From the NCBI GenBank assembly GCA_002457675.1, contig NTKK01000008.1:28387-92386 (forward strand): 64,000 nucleotides of DNA. Reading direction: 5' to 3'. The translations under genes were made by a program, and so were the position numbers. The notes below the pieces were generated by a model. It made no database searches. It had not been told where the DNA came from and was given only the letters and a program-made list of their open reading frames with translations. The DNA comes from Bacteroidetes bacterium MED-G17. Lineage in GTDB: Bacteria > Bacteroidota > Bacteroidia > NS11-12g > UBA9320. How positions within the stretch are numbered: the first letter of the stretch is position 1; each line of letters begins with the position of its first letter. Positions 21,043 to 32,098 of the stretch are shown one piece after another.

Positions 21043-23688
21043 TTATTTAATAAACCTACAATATCCAATCGAATTAATTAACATAAGATAGCTACCCTTT
21101 GGTAAGCTATCAAGATTTATGTGAGACTCGCTGAAAGTACCTTCTCTAATCATTTTTCCCTCGGCATTGAATAGCGTATATGCCCCCTTTTGGATTCCTT
21201 GCAAATAGAGGATGTCATTTACTGGATTTGGGAAAAAACTAATACTTGAAAGATGTGAAAGATCAACACCAGCAAGTTGGTCGAAATTGACCATACTATC
21301 TATAGTTTCAACACACTGGTTTTGAATATTTTCTACTTTTAAATTTACCATTACAAACTGTTTATTATAGGTTTGTGAAACCCTAAATTCAATAATTGTG
21401 TCTTTGCTTACAAGCGTTCCTGTTTCCATAGGTTGGACTTGCCAAGTTGTATAGGTGCTTTGAATATCCGTATTGCGAAGGAGTTTGATTTTTTCATCAT
21501 TTCCTATCAGTTGTTTTCTTGCCAAAATAGTTGCTAAAGGTTTTCGGAAAATCTGAATTGAATCTTTAGTTTGACTGCCTAATGGACAAATTGACTGATC
21601 ATTGAATGCACTATCAATTTTATAAATGAGCAATTGTTTTGGTTTTTGCACTTCAATTTCAATTAATATGGAGTCTTTACGCTCAAATTGAGGTTTTATA
21701 ATATTATCATTAAGTGTAAATGTGAAATAGGCACTATCAACATACTGGTTGTTGGTTGTAAATGAAATATTTTGCTTCCCGAACTTCAAGCAGGTATCAG
21801 ACATTGGTAAAAATTGTATTTGTGGAGAAGGAAATGTAAGAATATCAGCAGTTTTTTGACTAATACACGCCGTTTTTTCATTGGTGAAAACGTAAGACAG
21901 TTTTGTATTACCTGATTCAAAAACACCTGGTTTGGTTTCTTCCACTTTTACTCCATTAATTAACCAAATTCCTCCACTTGGAGAGGCATCGAGATTTAAT
22001 GGACTTTCGTTGCTGCACCTTTTCAACGTATCGTCAAAAGAAAATTGGGTTGAAAAAATGGAGTCCAAACCTAAAACTTCCAGCCAAATGTCTTTGGAGG
22101 TTTTGCAACCCTTGAACTCATTTGTATAGCGAAGCAAATATTTACGGTCTTGATAAATTTGGTTGGTTAGTTTATTGGTTTTGATACTATCCTTTCCAAA
22201 AATTCCTAAATCATCAGGGTTATTAAATCCGCTGCTATCTATAACTTTCCAGCTACCACCAGAAGGTTGAATTTTGTAAAAATCGGATAGGGATACTACG
22301 CCTGTATTGTAACATAAAGGACTGGCCTGCTCATAAACAATACTTGGATTAGCACCAACGTAAATTTGAATGGTATCTACCGATGAACAGCCGTAATTAT
22401 TAAAAGTAGAATAAGCCAATATCAAGGTGTCAATGCTATTGGGTTTTATTTGTATTTCAGAAAGTAGAAGCAAGGTGCTATCTCCCTTTTTTATCAACAA
22501 ACTATCTTGACCTTTACAGTCTAAACAAGACCAAAAACTACTATCTATCCCGCTTTGAGATACAACATGATTACGATCTAAATTTGTATTACCAAAAGAC
22601 TGACAGTAACTTCCGTTGGATAGGACAGCAACCGGCTTTTCTATGATTTGAATTTTACGTGTGCTAGATGTATTACTGCAACCTGACTTGCTAACAGTAA
22701 AATTATATGATCCAGAATCATTTACCCAAATATTGTTTCCATTCTGCGCATTATTCCAAGTAAAACTAGCTCCAGGCACAAACTGTGCCAATAGATTTAC
22801 AGAATCTCCTCTACAAAAAGACTGATCGTTGCTGCTCAACCAATTGGCAGGGGGCTTCGGCAAAACATTTATTTGAAGGGTATCGTAAGGCCCCAAACCA
22901 TTTTTGTTTTTTGCTCTCAGTAATATTTGATAATTACCAGCTTTATTAAAAACTACATTGCTCACATTCTGTTGGCTTGAATTACTAATACTACCACCAT
23001 TAAATATCCATTCATAAGAAGTGGGGCTAGATGTTGCAGAGCCTTTAAAATTAAGCCCATCTCCCTCACATACCTTGTTTTTATTGACACTTGCTGTTGC
23101 TAATGGCAACGAATCTTGAAAGAAATCAACATCTAACGTTTTCGCATATACCTGATCACCACTATTAGATCCGTTTTGGTTAGCAGCCAAAAGAACAGAA
23201 TAAAACTTGACTTTCCCTTGATAAGAACTCGGTGCTTTCCACATGAAAGACCACTCTGTACTGTTTGTACTTGTGGTATTTGTACCATTTGAAGTGTGCA
23301 AAAGATATTGTCTTGTTTTCCCTCCAAATAGTCTTGTCTTTTTCTGAATTCTGTTGTTATTCGAACTTAAGGTTCCAATGGGGTTGTTGCTGCTGTCTAA
23401 AACGGTAATTTGAAACCCAAATTTATTTATCGAAGTTTGTTTATAGCTTAATTTAATGTCATAAGTACTATCCTTTTTATACTTTCCATTCGTAAAATCT
23501 CCATTCAGTTTAATATTGCTCCAATTACTTCCACTGACAATTAAAGACCCAGAATGGCAAGAAGTACAGTTGTTTTCTCCAGGCGCATTTGTATAACCAC
23601 CCCCAGGACCGCCTGTATTCGTATATGTTTTTTTTGATATAAAAATCACTGAACAAAAAGTAAGAAAAAAAATAATTCGTTTATTCAT
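21043..23688 (-). CDS. Secreted multi-domain protein: N-terminal CxxCH-containing Reeler-like/choice-of-anchor domain, PKD-like domain, T9SS type A sorting domain
   Basis: APGENNCTSCHSG near N-terminus; ...SSISFFPNPVNDILYLQG...KGSYLMLINSIGYCRFIK C-terminus. Confidence 0.85.
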   Translation of the reverse strand: MNKRIIFFLTFCSVIFISKKTYTNTGGPGGGYTNAPGENNCTSCHSGSLIVSGSNWSNIKLNGDFTNGKYKKDSTYDIKLSYKQTSINKFGFQITVLDSSNNPIGTLSSNNNRIQKKTRLFGGKTRQYLLHTSNGTNTTSTNSTEWSFMWKAPSSYQGKVKFYSVLLAANQNGSNSGDQVYAKTLDVDFFQDSLPLATASVNKNKVCEGDGLNFKGSATSSPTSYEWIFNGGSISNSSQQNVSNVVFNKAGNYQILLRAKNKNGLGPYDTLQINVLPKPPANWLSSNDQSFCRGDSVNLLAQFVPGASFTWNNAQNGNNIWVNDSGSYNFTVSKSGCSNTSSTRKIQIIEKPVAVLSNGSYCQSFGNTNLDRNHVVSQSGIDSSFWSCLDCKGQDSLLIKKGDSTLLLLSEIQIKPNSIDTLILAYSTFNNYGCSSVDTIQIYVGANPSIVYEQASPLCYNTGVVSLSDFYKIQPSGGSWKVIDSSGFNNPDDLGIFGKDSIKTNKLTNQIYQDRKYLLRYTNEFKGCKTSKDIWLEVLGLDSIFSTQFSFDDTLKRCSNESPLNLDASPSGGIWLINGVKVEETKPGVFESGNTKLSYVFTNEKTACISQKTADILTFPSPQIQFLPMSDTCLKFGKQNISFTTNNQYVDSAYFTFTLNDNIIKPQFERKDSILIEIEVQKPKQLLIYKIDSAFNDQSICPLGSQTKDSIQIFRKPLATILARKQLIGNDEKIKLLRNTDIQSTYTTWQVQPMETGTLVSKDTIIEFRVSQTYNKQFVMVNLKVENIQNQCVETIDSMVNFDQLAGVDLSHLSSISFFPNPVNDILYLQGIQKGAYTLFNAEGKMIREGTFSESHINLDSLPKGSYLMLINSIGYCRFIK

Positions 23689-23930
23689 GATACAGAGCCT
23701 TTACTAATATTAGACAAATAAGAATTCATAAGTGTTTGAATATAAAATGTCATCTTATTGTAATAATTTGATTATTAAATATTTATTAATAATACCAACC
23801 AAAAGTAACACCTTAGGTCCTTAAACCAAATTTTTCATTTTTTGTATGTAAAAAAATTACTTAGCCTGGTTCAAATCATCCAATTGAATTTTAGACACTT
23901 TTGCTCATAAGCGTATTGTTGTTTTTGTAC

Positions 23931-24740
23931 TTACCTCGGACTAACTTGGTGTAGTTTTCGCACCACTTTCAAAATAATGAGTTTTGGTGAAAAGGGAATT
24001 GTGCCTAAAATAATTTTTTGACCAAAACTAACAGCTGGAAGTGCATTTATTTTCCCTTTCATCATTGCCTTAAACGAACTCTGTGCTACGCGTTGGGCAC
24101 TTGCCGTTTTTTTAAATAGTAGCGACTTTTCTAATTTGGCTATTTTGGCAAAATTACTTTCCGTAGGTGGCGGCATGCTAGTTGTAACGGTTACACCTGT
24201 ACCTCTTAGCTCCTCAGCTAATGCGTTGCTAAATGAAGATATAAATGCCTTACTTGCAAAATAGACAGCTTGCATAGGTCCTGGCACCAATGCTGCTGTG
24301 CTACTCATGTTTAAAATCCGACCCATTCTATTTTGTTTCATTTGTGGTAAGAACAAATATGTTAATTCCGTCAGGGCTATCATATTTACTTGAACCATAC
24401 TTTTATGTTTCTGCAAGTCTTGATCTATGAAATAGCCCAAACTACCAAAACCAGCGTTATTAATTAGACAGTTTAAGCTTCCCAACGCTAATTTGTTATA
24501 TGCCTCAAAAATCTTTTGGGCGGCGCCTTCAACTGCTAAATCTTGAACCAATATGTGTACTAAGCAATCCCAGCTGTCCTCTATTTCTGCTTTTAATTCT
24601 GTTAAACCCTCCTTATTCCGAGCCACAGCGACCAAATGTTTACCGCCTCGCTTGGCAAACACTTTAGCTAACTCCGCTCCAATACCTGATGAAGCACCAG
24701 TAACTAGTGCTATTTTGTGATCTCTTAACAACAACCACAA
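23931..24740 (-). CDS. SDR family oxidoreductase
   Basis: TGASSGIGAELA, NNAGFGSLG, YFASKAFISSF. Confidence 0.92.
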   Translation of the reverse strand: MWLLLRDHKIALVTGASSGIGAELAKVFAKRGGKHLVAVARNKEGLTELKAEIEDSWDCLVHILVQDLAVEGAAQKIFEAYNKLALGSLNCLINNAGFGSLGYFIDQDLQKHKSMVQVNMIALTELTYLFLPQMKQNRMGRILNMSSTAALVPGPMQAVYFASKAFISSFSNALAEELRGTGVTVTTSMPPPTESNFAKIAKLEKSLLFKKTASAQRVAQSSFKAMMKGKINALPAVSFGQKIILGTIPFSPKLIILKVVRKLHQVSPR

Positions 24741-24831
24741 ATTAAATATAGTTAACTATTAGATAATAAAATTTTAGCTTTTTTTTAATGCCATTATTTA
24801 TCTTAATTTAAATTTCAATAATTCATACACT

Positions 24832-24839
24832 TAATTTTG
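24832..24839 (+). promoter_or_regulatory. -7 box TAATTTTG
   Basis: Exact TAnnTTTG, 8 nt upstream of the ATG at 24848. Confidence 0.45.
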
Positions 24840-24847
24840 AATGCTTT

Positions 24848-25471
24848 ATGAATGATGCTATTTATGACAAACTAACTTCTTGGATTGCTAATTTGCCCAT
24901 TGAAAATATTGATGTCAATCGGATGAATATGCTCACAGAAATTGGTAAAAATTTAAGGGAACATTTAGCTGTCAAGAAGCAATTTAATCTGCATTTTTTA
25001 TGCACGCATAATTCCAGGAGGAGTCAGATGGCACAAGCACTTGGTCAATTGATGGCCTCTTTTTTTGATTTACCCATTAGCTGTTTTTCTGGGGGAACAG
25101 AAGTTACCGCATTTCACCCAAATGCTATACAATGTTTAAGAGCTATTGGTTTTCAGATATATGAAAAAGAAAATATCGGCAACCAATCTACATTTCAAGT
25201 TAATTTTTCAGACCAAGAGAATGGAGCAATCATGTGGTCCAAATTGATTGACGACCCGAGAAATCCAAAAGAAGACTTCATCGCCATGTTTACCTGCGAT
25301 CAAGCTGCAGAAGCATGTCCAATTGTATTTGGAAGTTTACAGAATATAAAACTTAACTACCAGGATCCGAAAATTTATGATAGCTTAAAAAATGCCCATA
25401 AAGCTTATGTAAAATGTGCAATTAAAATTGCTTCAGAATTGAAAATTGTATTTGCGTCCGTGCTGAATTAA
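24848..25471 (+). CDS. Low-molecular-weight protein-tyrosine-phosphatase / arsenate reductase-like protein
   Basis: CTHNSRRSQMAQ P-loop plus MFTCDQAAEACP. Confidence 0.8.
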   Translation: MNDAIYDKLTSWIANLPIENIDVNRMNMLTEIGKNLREHLAVKKQFNLHFLCTHNSRRSQMAQALGQLMASFFDLPISCFSGGTEVTAFHPNAIQCLRAIGFQIYEKENIGNQSTFQVNFSDQENGAIMWSKLIDDPRNPKEDFIAMFTCDQAAEACPIVFGSLQNIKLNYQDPKIYDSLKNAHKAYVKCAIKIASELKIVFASVLN

Positions 25472-25475
25472 AAAA

Positions 25476-26972
25476 TCACTCGGCTTCATTTTTGGGTTCT
25501 ACTAAAATCACTTTTTCTTTATCAACAGTCACGAGCCCCTGAGGAGCCCCTTTAGGTTTCCGAACATACTTTCGATGGGTATAAACTACGGGACACAGGT
25601 TGTTATTCTTACTTTTAGAAAAAAAAGCTGCCAATGAACCAGCTTTTTCCAAAACATGCTTTGGGATATTTTTCCCAGAGGAATTTTTTATCAAAACATG
25701 ACTTCCTTGGACGCCTCGAGCATGCAACCAAATATCATTTCTATGGGAATATTTTGTTATTAGTAGATCGTTATTCTTTGCGTTTTTTCCTATCCAAATA
25801 TCATAACCGTCAATATACCTTTTTCGGAAAGGAAAAGCGTCTGACTTTCGATTCATTTCCTCTTCTTTTAAGTAAGGTTTTAAGGATTTAAAATCCTGTA
25901 CCCCTTCAAGTTCACCAATCTCATTAGAAAGTCTACCTATTATTCTTTTCGCTTCAACAATGGCTTTTTCTTGAAAAGCCAATTTCTTATGTTGGCTTTT
26001 CCCCTTTTCGTAATATTTCTCAGCATTTTTTTGTAAACTAAGTTGCTTGATTAACTTGATATCTATTCTATCACCAGTGTAAAAGTTTAATAATTTAATT
26101 TTTTTTGTTGCCTCATCGACATCCAAATGCAAATTGGCCATTAAGATATCTCCAATTTCCTTGTATGATGTTTGTTTCGACTCTAAGTCGATTTGGGCAT
26201 GTATCTTTTTTAAATAATTTCTTTTTCTCTTTAATTCCTTCTTGACGGCTTGCAGCAATGCATTCTTTTTTTGCTGAAACTCATTTTGCGAAATAAAAGT
26301 GCGAGCAAAAGATGTACTTATTCCAAGCATATCAGATTGACCTTCTTTTTCCGACAAAACCATATTTATGGAATATTTTTCCTGCTCTATATGCATGATT
26401 CTTTTTTGGATTTTTTGATATAAAACTTTTACTTGTTCTGCCGACATTGGGAATTTCATATCTTTCCATATCCACTCATTTTTTGGTACAAAAGGATACA
26501 GATGGACAAATTCGTCTTTGCTTCTTGCCGGGACAAATGTTTTGTTTACGAATACATCACGGGCCATATGCCAATCTTTGTCTATTTTTTTTCTAAAAAT
26601 TTCAACAATTTTATTGTTTTTGTAGAGTAGCACATTGCCGTTGTTTTTGTAACATTTAAATACAAGGGATAAACCGTCTTCGAAGTCAAAAGAGAAACTC
26701 CGATTCATTTTGTGTGCAGAAATAGATGTTAATTTTTTGGATTCGATTACTTTAAAAGGATTTAATCTATTTTTCTTGGGCAATTTTTGAAAATCAGCCT
26801 GCTGAAAGAGTGAAAATCCTTTATAATATTGATACTTTAAGGAAAATTCTTTATCAAAAATGAAGAATAGCTCACTTTTACTTGAACTAAATGAAAATTG
26901 GAGAAATCGTCCACAGAGTTTGTCGTGAAGTTGATTGGCCAATCTTTCAAAAAATAAAGCATTGGAATGCAT
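25476..26972 (-). CDS. NFACT family protein (RqcH/Rqc2 homologue)
   Basis: C-terminal NFACT-R domain: KNNDLLITKYSHRNDIWLHARGVQGSHVLIKN, YTHRKYVRKPKGAPQGLVTVDKEKVILVEP; central coiled coil. Confidence 0.85.
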   Translation of the reverse strand: MHSNALFFERLANQLHDKLCGRFLQFSFSSSKSELFFIFDKEFSLKYQYYKGFSLFQQADFQKLPKKNRLNPFKVIESKKLTSISAHKMNRSFSFDFEDGLSLVFKCYKNNGNVLLYKNNKIVEIFRKKIDKDWHMARDVFVNKTFVPARSKDEFVHLYPFVPKNEWIWKDMKFPMSAEQVKVLYQKIQKRIMHIEQEKYSINMVLSEKEGQSDMLGISTSFARTFISQNEFQQKKNALLQAVKKELKRKRNYLKKIHAQIDLESKQTSYKEIGDILMANLHLDVDEATKKIKLLNFYTGDRIDIKLIKQLSLQKNAEKYYEKGKSQHKKLAFQEKAIVEAKRIIGRLSNEIGELEGVQDFKSLKPYLKEEEMNRKSDAFPFRKRYIDGYDIWIGKNAKNNDLLITKYSHRNDIWLHARGVQGSHVLIKNSSGKNIPKHVLEKAGSLAAFFSKSKNNNLCPVVYTHRKYVRKPKGAPQGLVTVDKEKVILVEPKNEAE

Positions 26973-26983
26973 ATCTCAATTTG

Positions 26984-27748
26984 CTAAAACTCTCCATAGA
27001 GATCGGTAAGTGCCTCATGTCCAGTTTCGGTGATAAGAATGGTATGTTCATATTGTGCGGATAATTGACTGTCAATTGTTCTTGCTGTCCATCCATCACT
27101 AGGGTCAATTTTGCACCTTGCCTTACCTAAGTTAATCATAGGTTCTATAGTAAATGTCATTCCTGGCCGCATACGTTTACCAGTATTTTTATCTGCAGTA
27201 TGTGGAACTTCAGGTTGCTCATGAAAACGTAAACCTACTCCATGTCCGCAAAATTCATACACGACACCAAGACCTTTTTCTTGCGCATATTCTTTAATGT
27301 GAAAACCAATATTGCCAAATCTGTTGCCTGGGAAGCATTGTTTCATGCCTATACTGAGGCATTTTTTGGTATGTTCAAGTAAGCTCTTTGCTTCTTCACT
27401 TATTTCCCCAACTGGATACATTTTACATGTGTCTCCAAAATATTTATTCAAAATAGTAGTTACATCAATGTTCAAAATATCGCCTTCTTTCAACTCATAT
27501 TTCCCAGGTACACCATGACAGACCACGTCGTTTGGAGAAGTACAAATGGCACCGGTAAAACCCTTGTAGCCCAAGGTGGCTGACTTGGCTCCATGATCAT
27601 TAATAAATTCTAATGCTCTTTCATGTAAATATTGTGTGGTGTTTCCTGGTACTACAAATTGTTCTAAATATTTTAATGTTTTGGCAGCAAGTTGACTACT
27701 TTTTCTAATTCCATCTATCTGCTCTGCACTCTTAATTTTTATAGCCAT
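26984..27748 (-). CDS. map: Type I methionyl aminopeptidase
   Basis: INDHGAKSATLGYKGFTGAICTSPNDVVCHGVP, DVTTILNKYFGDT, GHGVGLRFHEQP, FTIEPMIN. Confidence 0.95.
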   Translation of the reverse strand: MAIKIKSAEQIDGIRKSSQLAAKTLKYLEQFVVPGNTTQYLHERALEFINDHGAKSATLGYKGFTGAICTSPNDVVCHGVPGKYELKEGDILNIDVTTILNKYFGDTCKMYPVGEISEEAKSLLEHTKKCLSIGMKQCFPGNRFGNIGFHIKEYAQEKGLGVVYEFCGHGVGLRFHEQPEVPHTADKNTGKRMRPGMTFTIEPMINLGKARCKIDPSDGWTARTIDSQLSAQYEHTILITETGHEALTDLYGEF

Positions 27749-27779
27749 AAAGAAATTTAATAAACCGCGAAGAAAGCAA

Positions 27780-28916
27780 TTAATGCCTCAATGAAACATA
27801 TGATTGTCTTATTTGAGACAATACTTGACTAAAAATTGGTCTAGTAAACTGAAAAAATAAATCTTGAGGAGACGGTGGTATTAGCTCTCGGTAACGTGTA
27901 AGTTGATATTCATCTTTACTAAGCGCCTTCTTATCTCCTTTGTAACTTGCCCACTGGTGTTCCCATACAAATGTGCCAGGAAATTTTCTTTGCTCAATTA
28001 CACTTTGGCTAAAATTATTTATACGTTTAAAATCCAATAAGCCAGTACTTTTTACTGATTTAGTAAATAAGTGAAACTCAGCTTCCACAGGCCCGTAAAC
28101 TTTCTGCTTTGAACCATCTTCTAATTTTATCGATCCTATTTCGATGCTATCTCTTCTTAAATTTCTAATTTTTTCTTGGACATATGTTTGACCTATAACA
28201 TAATCGTCAAATTTTAGGCTAATGATTTCATCAGCATCTTCGAGAGTCAAAGCGGATGGACTATAAAATTGTACGTATCGATATCTAAGTCGGTTGGCTT
28301 CCTCCCGTATTTCATTGTCAAAAAACTCGCTCGTTATATTTAGAACTCGGCTACCAACAGGCAATGGTTTGATAAGCACCCTAACCAATGCCATGTTAAA
28401 TGATTTATCTAACCATTTTTCAATCCCTCCAAAATTTGAAACATAGTTTTTCGTTTTTAGAAAATTCCTATGTGCAATTCTAGCATCGTGCTTGGTTTGC
28501 AAGGCCATTAACCTCAAGCCTTCATCATAATGTGCTTGTGCACCCTGTTTGAGAGCGTACTCTAAAGGTTCTGTGAAATTCTGAGGCACTACTTCTTCTA
28601 AGCAGGCAGGGCATCGCTGTAACTCATTATAAATTAGCTGTAACAACCTATATCTATCTACTATCTCGTCCCATTTATAAATATCACTTTTTGAAGTAGC
28701 CGCGGAAATTCTATTTGTATTTTCATCAACAACATGTTTATATGCCTTTTTTAATGTATGTCTTGCTTTATCATTTTCAGGGCGTTTTCGGAGCTGTTTC
28801 ATCGATTTAAAAACTGCATCCTTATAAAGTCCTCTTTTTAAATCTCGAGAACCTGAAGAACAAGATTGAAAAAAAAGAAATGAATAAAATAAAAAACAAA
28901 GTATTCCCCAACGCAT
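27780..28916 (-). CDS. Hypothetical lipoprotein
   Basis: Signal peptide with FFQSCSSGS lipobox-like site; no recognised domain. Confidence 0.7.
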   Translation of the reverse strand: MRWGILCFLFYSFLFFQSCSSGSRDLKRGLYKDAVFKSMKQLRKRPENDKARHTLKKAYKHVVDENTNRISAATSKSDIYKWDEIVDRYRLLQLIYNELQRCPACLEEVVPQNFTEPLEYALKQGAQAHYDEGLRLMALQTKHDARIAHRNFLKTKNYVSNFGGIEKWLDKSFNMALVRVLIKPLPVGSRVLNITSEFFDNEIREEANRLRYRYVQFYSPSALTLEDADEIISLKFDDYVIGQTYVQEKIRNLRRDSIEIGSIKLEDGSKQKVYGPVEAEFHLFTKSVKSTGLLDFKRINNFSQSVIEQRKFPGTFVWEHQWASYKGDKKALSKDEYQLTRYRELIPPSPQDLFFQFTRPIFSQVLSQIRQSYVSLRH

Positions 28917-29124
28917 GTTTCAAAAATTACAAAAATTATGCCCAAAAAAGAAAATATTTAATTTTCGTACTGCTTAAAATAATACTCCTTCATAATAAAT
29001 TTTTACTAAGTAATTGAAAATCAAACTCAAGTCTTATGAGATGTTTTAACTTCTATTGATCTTTAGAATAAAGTTGAAAAGTTTTATTGTTTTAAAATTA
29101 TACTCTTTCGATATTTCCCATCGC

Positions 29125-30363
29125 ATGATTGATAAAAAAGATATCCAATGCCCAAATTGTGGACATGCATTTAGCACAAATAATGTTTATCTCAAACAGA
29201 TTGAGCGAGAAATTGAGGAAAAATATAAGACCAAAGTCAATCAGCAAGCTAAAGATTTTGCAATAAAAGAAGCAAACCTTATCCAAGAAAAAGAGGACTT
29301 TGAAACAAAAAAGAAAAATGAAAATAATTTATTTCAACAAAAACTGAAGCAAAAAATTCAAGAAGAAAGACGAGCTATTGAGGCAGAAAGTTTAGAGAAA
29401 TTCAAACTAGAATTGAGCGAGTTAAAAAAAGAAAATGAAGCCAAAAAATTGGAGAACTTTACCCTAAAGAAAAAAGAACTGGATTTACAAAAAAAAGAGC
29501 AAGAGCTATTGGAACTTAAACAAGAACATGAAATTGAAATAGAACGAAAAATACTCGCTAAACGACAAGAAATGGAGCAAAAAATAGGTGAAAAATTAAA
29601 CAACCAGTTTGAGCTTGAACGCATGCAATTCCAAAAGCAAATTGACGACCAAAAAAAGTTGACTTCGGAAATGCAGCGCAAACAAGAACAAGGTTCAATG
29701 CAAATGCAAGGTGAAGTATTGGAACTTGTATTGGAAAATAAATTGAGAAGCCTATTCCCATTTGACTCAATAAAGGAAGTTCCTAAAGGCACAAGGGGTG
29801 CAGATGTTATTCAAGTGGTCAGAAATCATCTCCAACAAACCTGCGGCAGCATACTGTACGAAAGCAAAAGAACTAAAGCTTTTTCCAACGATTGGATTGA
29901 CAAATTAAAAGAAGATCAAAGAATGGTAAGGGCTGAAATTGCTATATTGGTAACTGAAACAATGCCAAAAGAATTTTCTGTATTTGGTAAATTAAATGGT
30001 ATTTGGGTTTGTTCTTTTTCTGCATTTGAAGGTCTTAGCCAGGCTATGAGGGAGTCTTTGATCAAGCTAAGAGAATTGCAAATCGCTCAAGAAAATAAAG
30101 GTGAGAAAATGGAAATGTTGTACAAATATCTAACGGGACAGGAGTTTAAGCAATCTATAGAACGCATAGTAGAAACTTTTTCGAAGATGAATGAGCAATT
30201 AGATAAAGAAAAACGAGCGATGCAAAAAATATGGAAGGAAAGAGAGAAACAAATAGAAAAGGTGATGACCAGTACTATTGATATGCATAGCTCATTCAGA
30301 GGTATTGCTGAGAGCATTCCTCAGGTTAAAAGCCTTGAATTAGGTAACGAGGACGAGTTATAA
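29125..30363 (+). CDS. DUF2130 domain-containing protein
   Basis: N-terminal CPNCGHAF, long charged coiled coil, C-terminal DUF2130-like region ([11 protein letters not shown]...[23 protein letters not shown]). ORF opens at 29056; ATG at 29125 preferred. Confidence 0.8.
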   Translation: MIDKKDIQCPNCGHAFSTNNVYLKQIEREIEEKYKTKVNQQAKDFAIKEANLIQEKEDFETKKKNENNLFQQKLKQKIQEERRAIEAESLEKFKLELSELKKENEAKKLENFTLKKKELDLQKKEQELLELKQEHEIEIERKILAKRQEMEQKIGEKLNNQFELERMQFQKQIDDQKKLTSEMQRKQEQGSMQMQGEVLELVLENKLRSLFPFDSIKEVPKGTRGADVIQVVRNHLQQTCGSILYESKRTKAFSNDWIDKLKEDQRMVRAEIAILVTETMPKEFSVFGKLNGIWVCSFSAFEGLSQAMRESLIKLRELQIAQENKGEKMEMLYKYLTGQEFKQSIERIVETFSKMNEQLDKEKRAMQKIWKEREKQIEKVMTSTIDMHSSFRGIAESIPQVKSLELGNEDEL

Positions 30364-32025
30364 GTTGCGTAATCTCTGTTTGATATCCAAGCGATGCTTT
30401 CTTGCCGTATCTCGGGCTATGTCATAACCTGCATCTGCGTGCCTTATTACGCCCATAGCGGGATCATTATGAAGGACACGCTTGATCCTTACATGGGCAT
30501 CTTCTGTACCATCTGCAACTATAACCATTCCTGCATGTATACTATAGCCAATTCCCACTCCTCCACCATGATGCAGGCTTACCCAACTAGCACCACCTGC
30601 CGTATTAATTAAGGCGTTAAGAATAGGCCAATCGGCAATTGCGTCACTACCATCTTTCATCGCTTCTGTTTCTCTATTTGGACTAGCAACTGATCCAGTA
30701 TCCAAGTGGTCTCGACCAATTACTATAGGTGCCTTTACTTTTCCTTCCTTTACCAATTGGTTGAATGCCAAACCCGCTTTTTCTCTTTCACCTTGGCCCA
30801 ACCAACAGATTCTGCAAGGTAACCCTTGAAAAGAAATCTTTTCTTGCGCCATTTTTATCCATCTGTGTAAACTCTCATCCTCAGGGAACATCTCTAACAA
30901 TAGCTTATCGGTAGTATAGATATCCTCAGGATCTCCAGACAGTGCTGCCCATCTAAATGGACCCCGTCCTTCACAAAACTGAGGACGAATAAATGCAGGA
31001 ACAAAACCAGGAAAATCAAAGGCACGCTCTAAGCCAGCTTCTAATGCACGTCCTCTTAAGTTGTTCCCGTAATCAAAAGTAATGGTTCCCTTATCATGAA
31101 AATAAAGCATAAGCTCAACATGTCTTTTCATTGTTTGGTAACTGAGTTCCATGTATTTGTCTTTATTTCGTAATCTCAATGCTTCTGCTTTTTCTGCGTC
31201 GTATCCTTCTGGGAAGTATCCAATTAATGGATCATGAGCAGATGTTTGATCCGTTAACAAATCAAGATGAATATTTCTCTCTTTCAATCGGCTCAATAAG
31301 TCAACTGCATTGCCAATCCAAGCAATAGAAACAGCTTCTTTATTTTCCCTAGCAATAACTGCCTTATCAATGGCTTCATCTAAATCCCTAACCATGAAAT
31401 CTAGATATCTTGTTTCAAGTCGCTTTCTTATCCTCCACTCTTCAACTTCTGCCGCAAGACAAACACCTTCATTCATTGTTACTGCTAATGGTTGAGCGCC
31501 TCCCATGCCTCCAAGACCAGCTGTTACGGAAAGTGTCCCTTTTAGACTATTATTAAAATGCTGCCTAGCTGCTTCAGCAAAGGTTTCATATGTGCCTTGA
31601 ACAATTCCTTGGGTACCGATGTATATCCAACTCCCTGCGGTCATTTGACCATACATAATTAAACCCTGAGCTTCAAGATCTCTGAAGTGTTCTTGAGTGG
31701 CCCATTTAGGAACCAAATGAGAGTTTGCGATGATTACCCTAGGCGCATCTTTATGCGTAGGTAATATACCCACAGGTTTACCACTCTGAACCAATAATGT
31801 TTCATTATGTTCTAAATCTTTTAAAGCTTTGACAATTAAATCAAAAGATTCCCAGTTTCTAGCTGCTTTACCTGTTCCACCATAAACAATGAGGTCTTCT
31901 GGACGCTCAGCAACTTCAGGATCCAAATTATTATGCAACATTCTTAGTGCGCCTTCTTGAACCCAACCTTTGGTATTGAGTTTAGTACCTACAGGGGCCT
32001 TGATGATTTTTGATTCAACTGCCAT
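30358..32025 (-). CDS. hutU: Urocanate hydratase
   Basis: [78 protein letters not shown]. Confidence 0.96.
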   Translation of the reverse strand: MAVESKIIKAPVGTKLNTKGWVQEGALRMLHNNLDPEVAERPEDLIVYGGTGKAARNWESFDLIVKALKDLEHNETLLVQSGKPVGILPTHKDAPRVIIANSHLVPKWATQEHFRDLEAQGLIMYGQMTAGSWIYIGTQGIVQGTYETFAEAARQHFNNSLKGTLSVTAGLGGMGGAQPLAVTMNEGVCLAAEVEEWRIRKRLETRYLDFMVRDLDEAIDKAVIARENKEAVSIAWIGNAVDLLSRLKERNIHLDLLTDQTSAHDPLIGYFPEGYDAEKAEALRLRNKDKYMELSYQTMKRHVELMLYFHDKGTITFDYGNNLRGRALEAGLERAFDFPGFVPAFIRPQFCEGRGPFRWAALSGDPEDIYTTDKLLLEMFPEDESLHRWIKMAQEKISFQGLPCRICWLGQGEREKAGLAFNQLVKEGKVKAPIVIGRDHLDTGSVASPNRETEAMKDGSDAIADWPILNALINTAGGASWVSLHHGGGVGIGYSIHAGMVIVADGTEDAHVRIKRVLHNDPAMGVIRHADAGYDIARDTARKHRLDIKQRLRNL

Positions 32026-32098
32026 ACCACAAAAGAACTAAAAAGATACGATTTGGTTTTTTAGTATGTAATAGAATAAAATTATTTTTAACTATAGT

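Noticed and set aside
29358-29792. 144-aa minus-strand ORF inside the DUF2130 gene (Ser/Cys/Phe-rich)
   Set aside because: Antisense of a Lys/Glu coiled coil always gives Phe/Ser/Leu-rich frames; no independent coding evidence
111-32025. Arginase-family gene considered as HutG partner of hutU
   Set aside because: The HGMPLG motif fits arginase, the genes are 30 kb apart, and no hutH/hutI is present in the window
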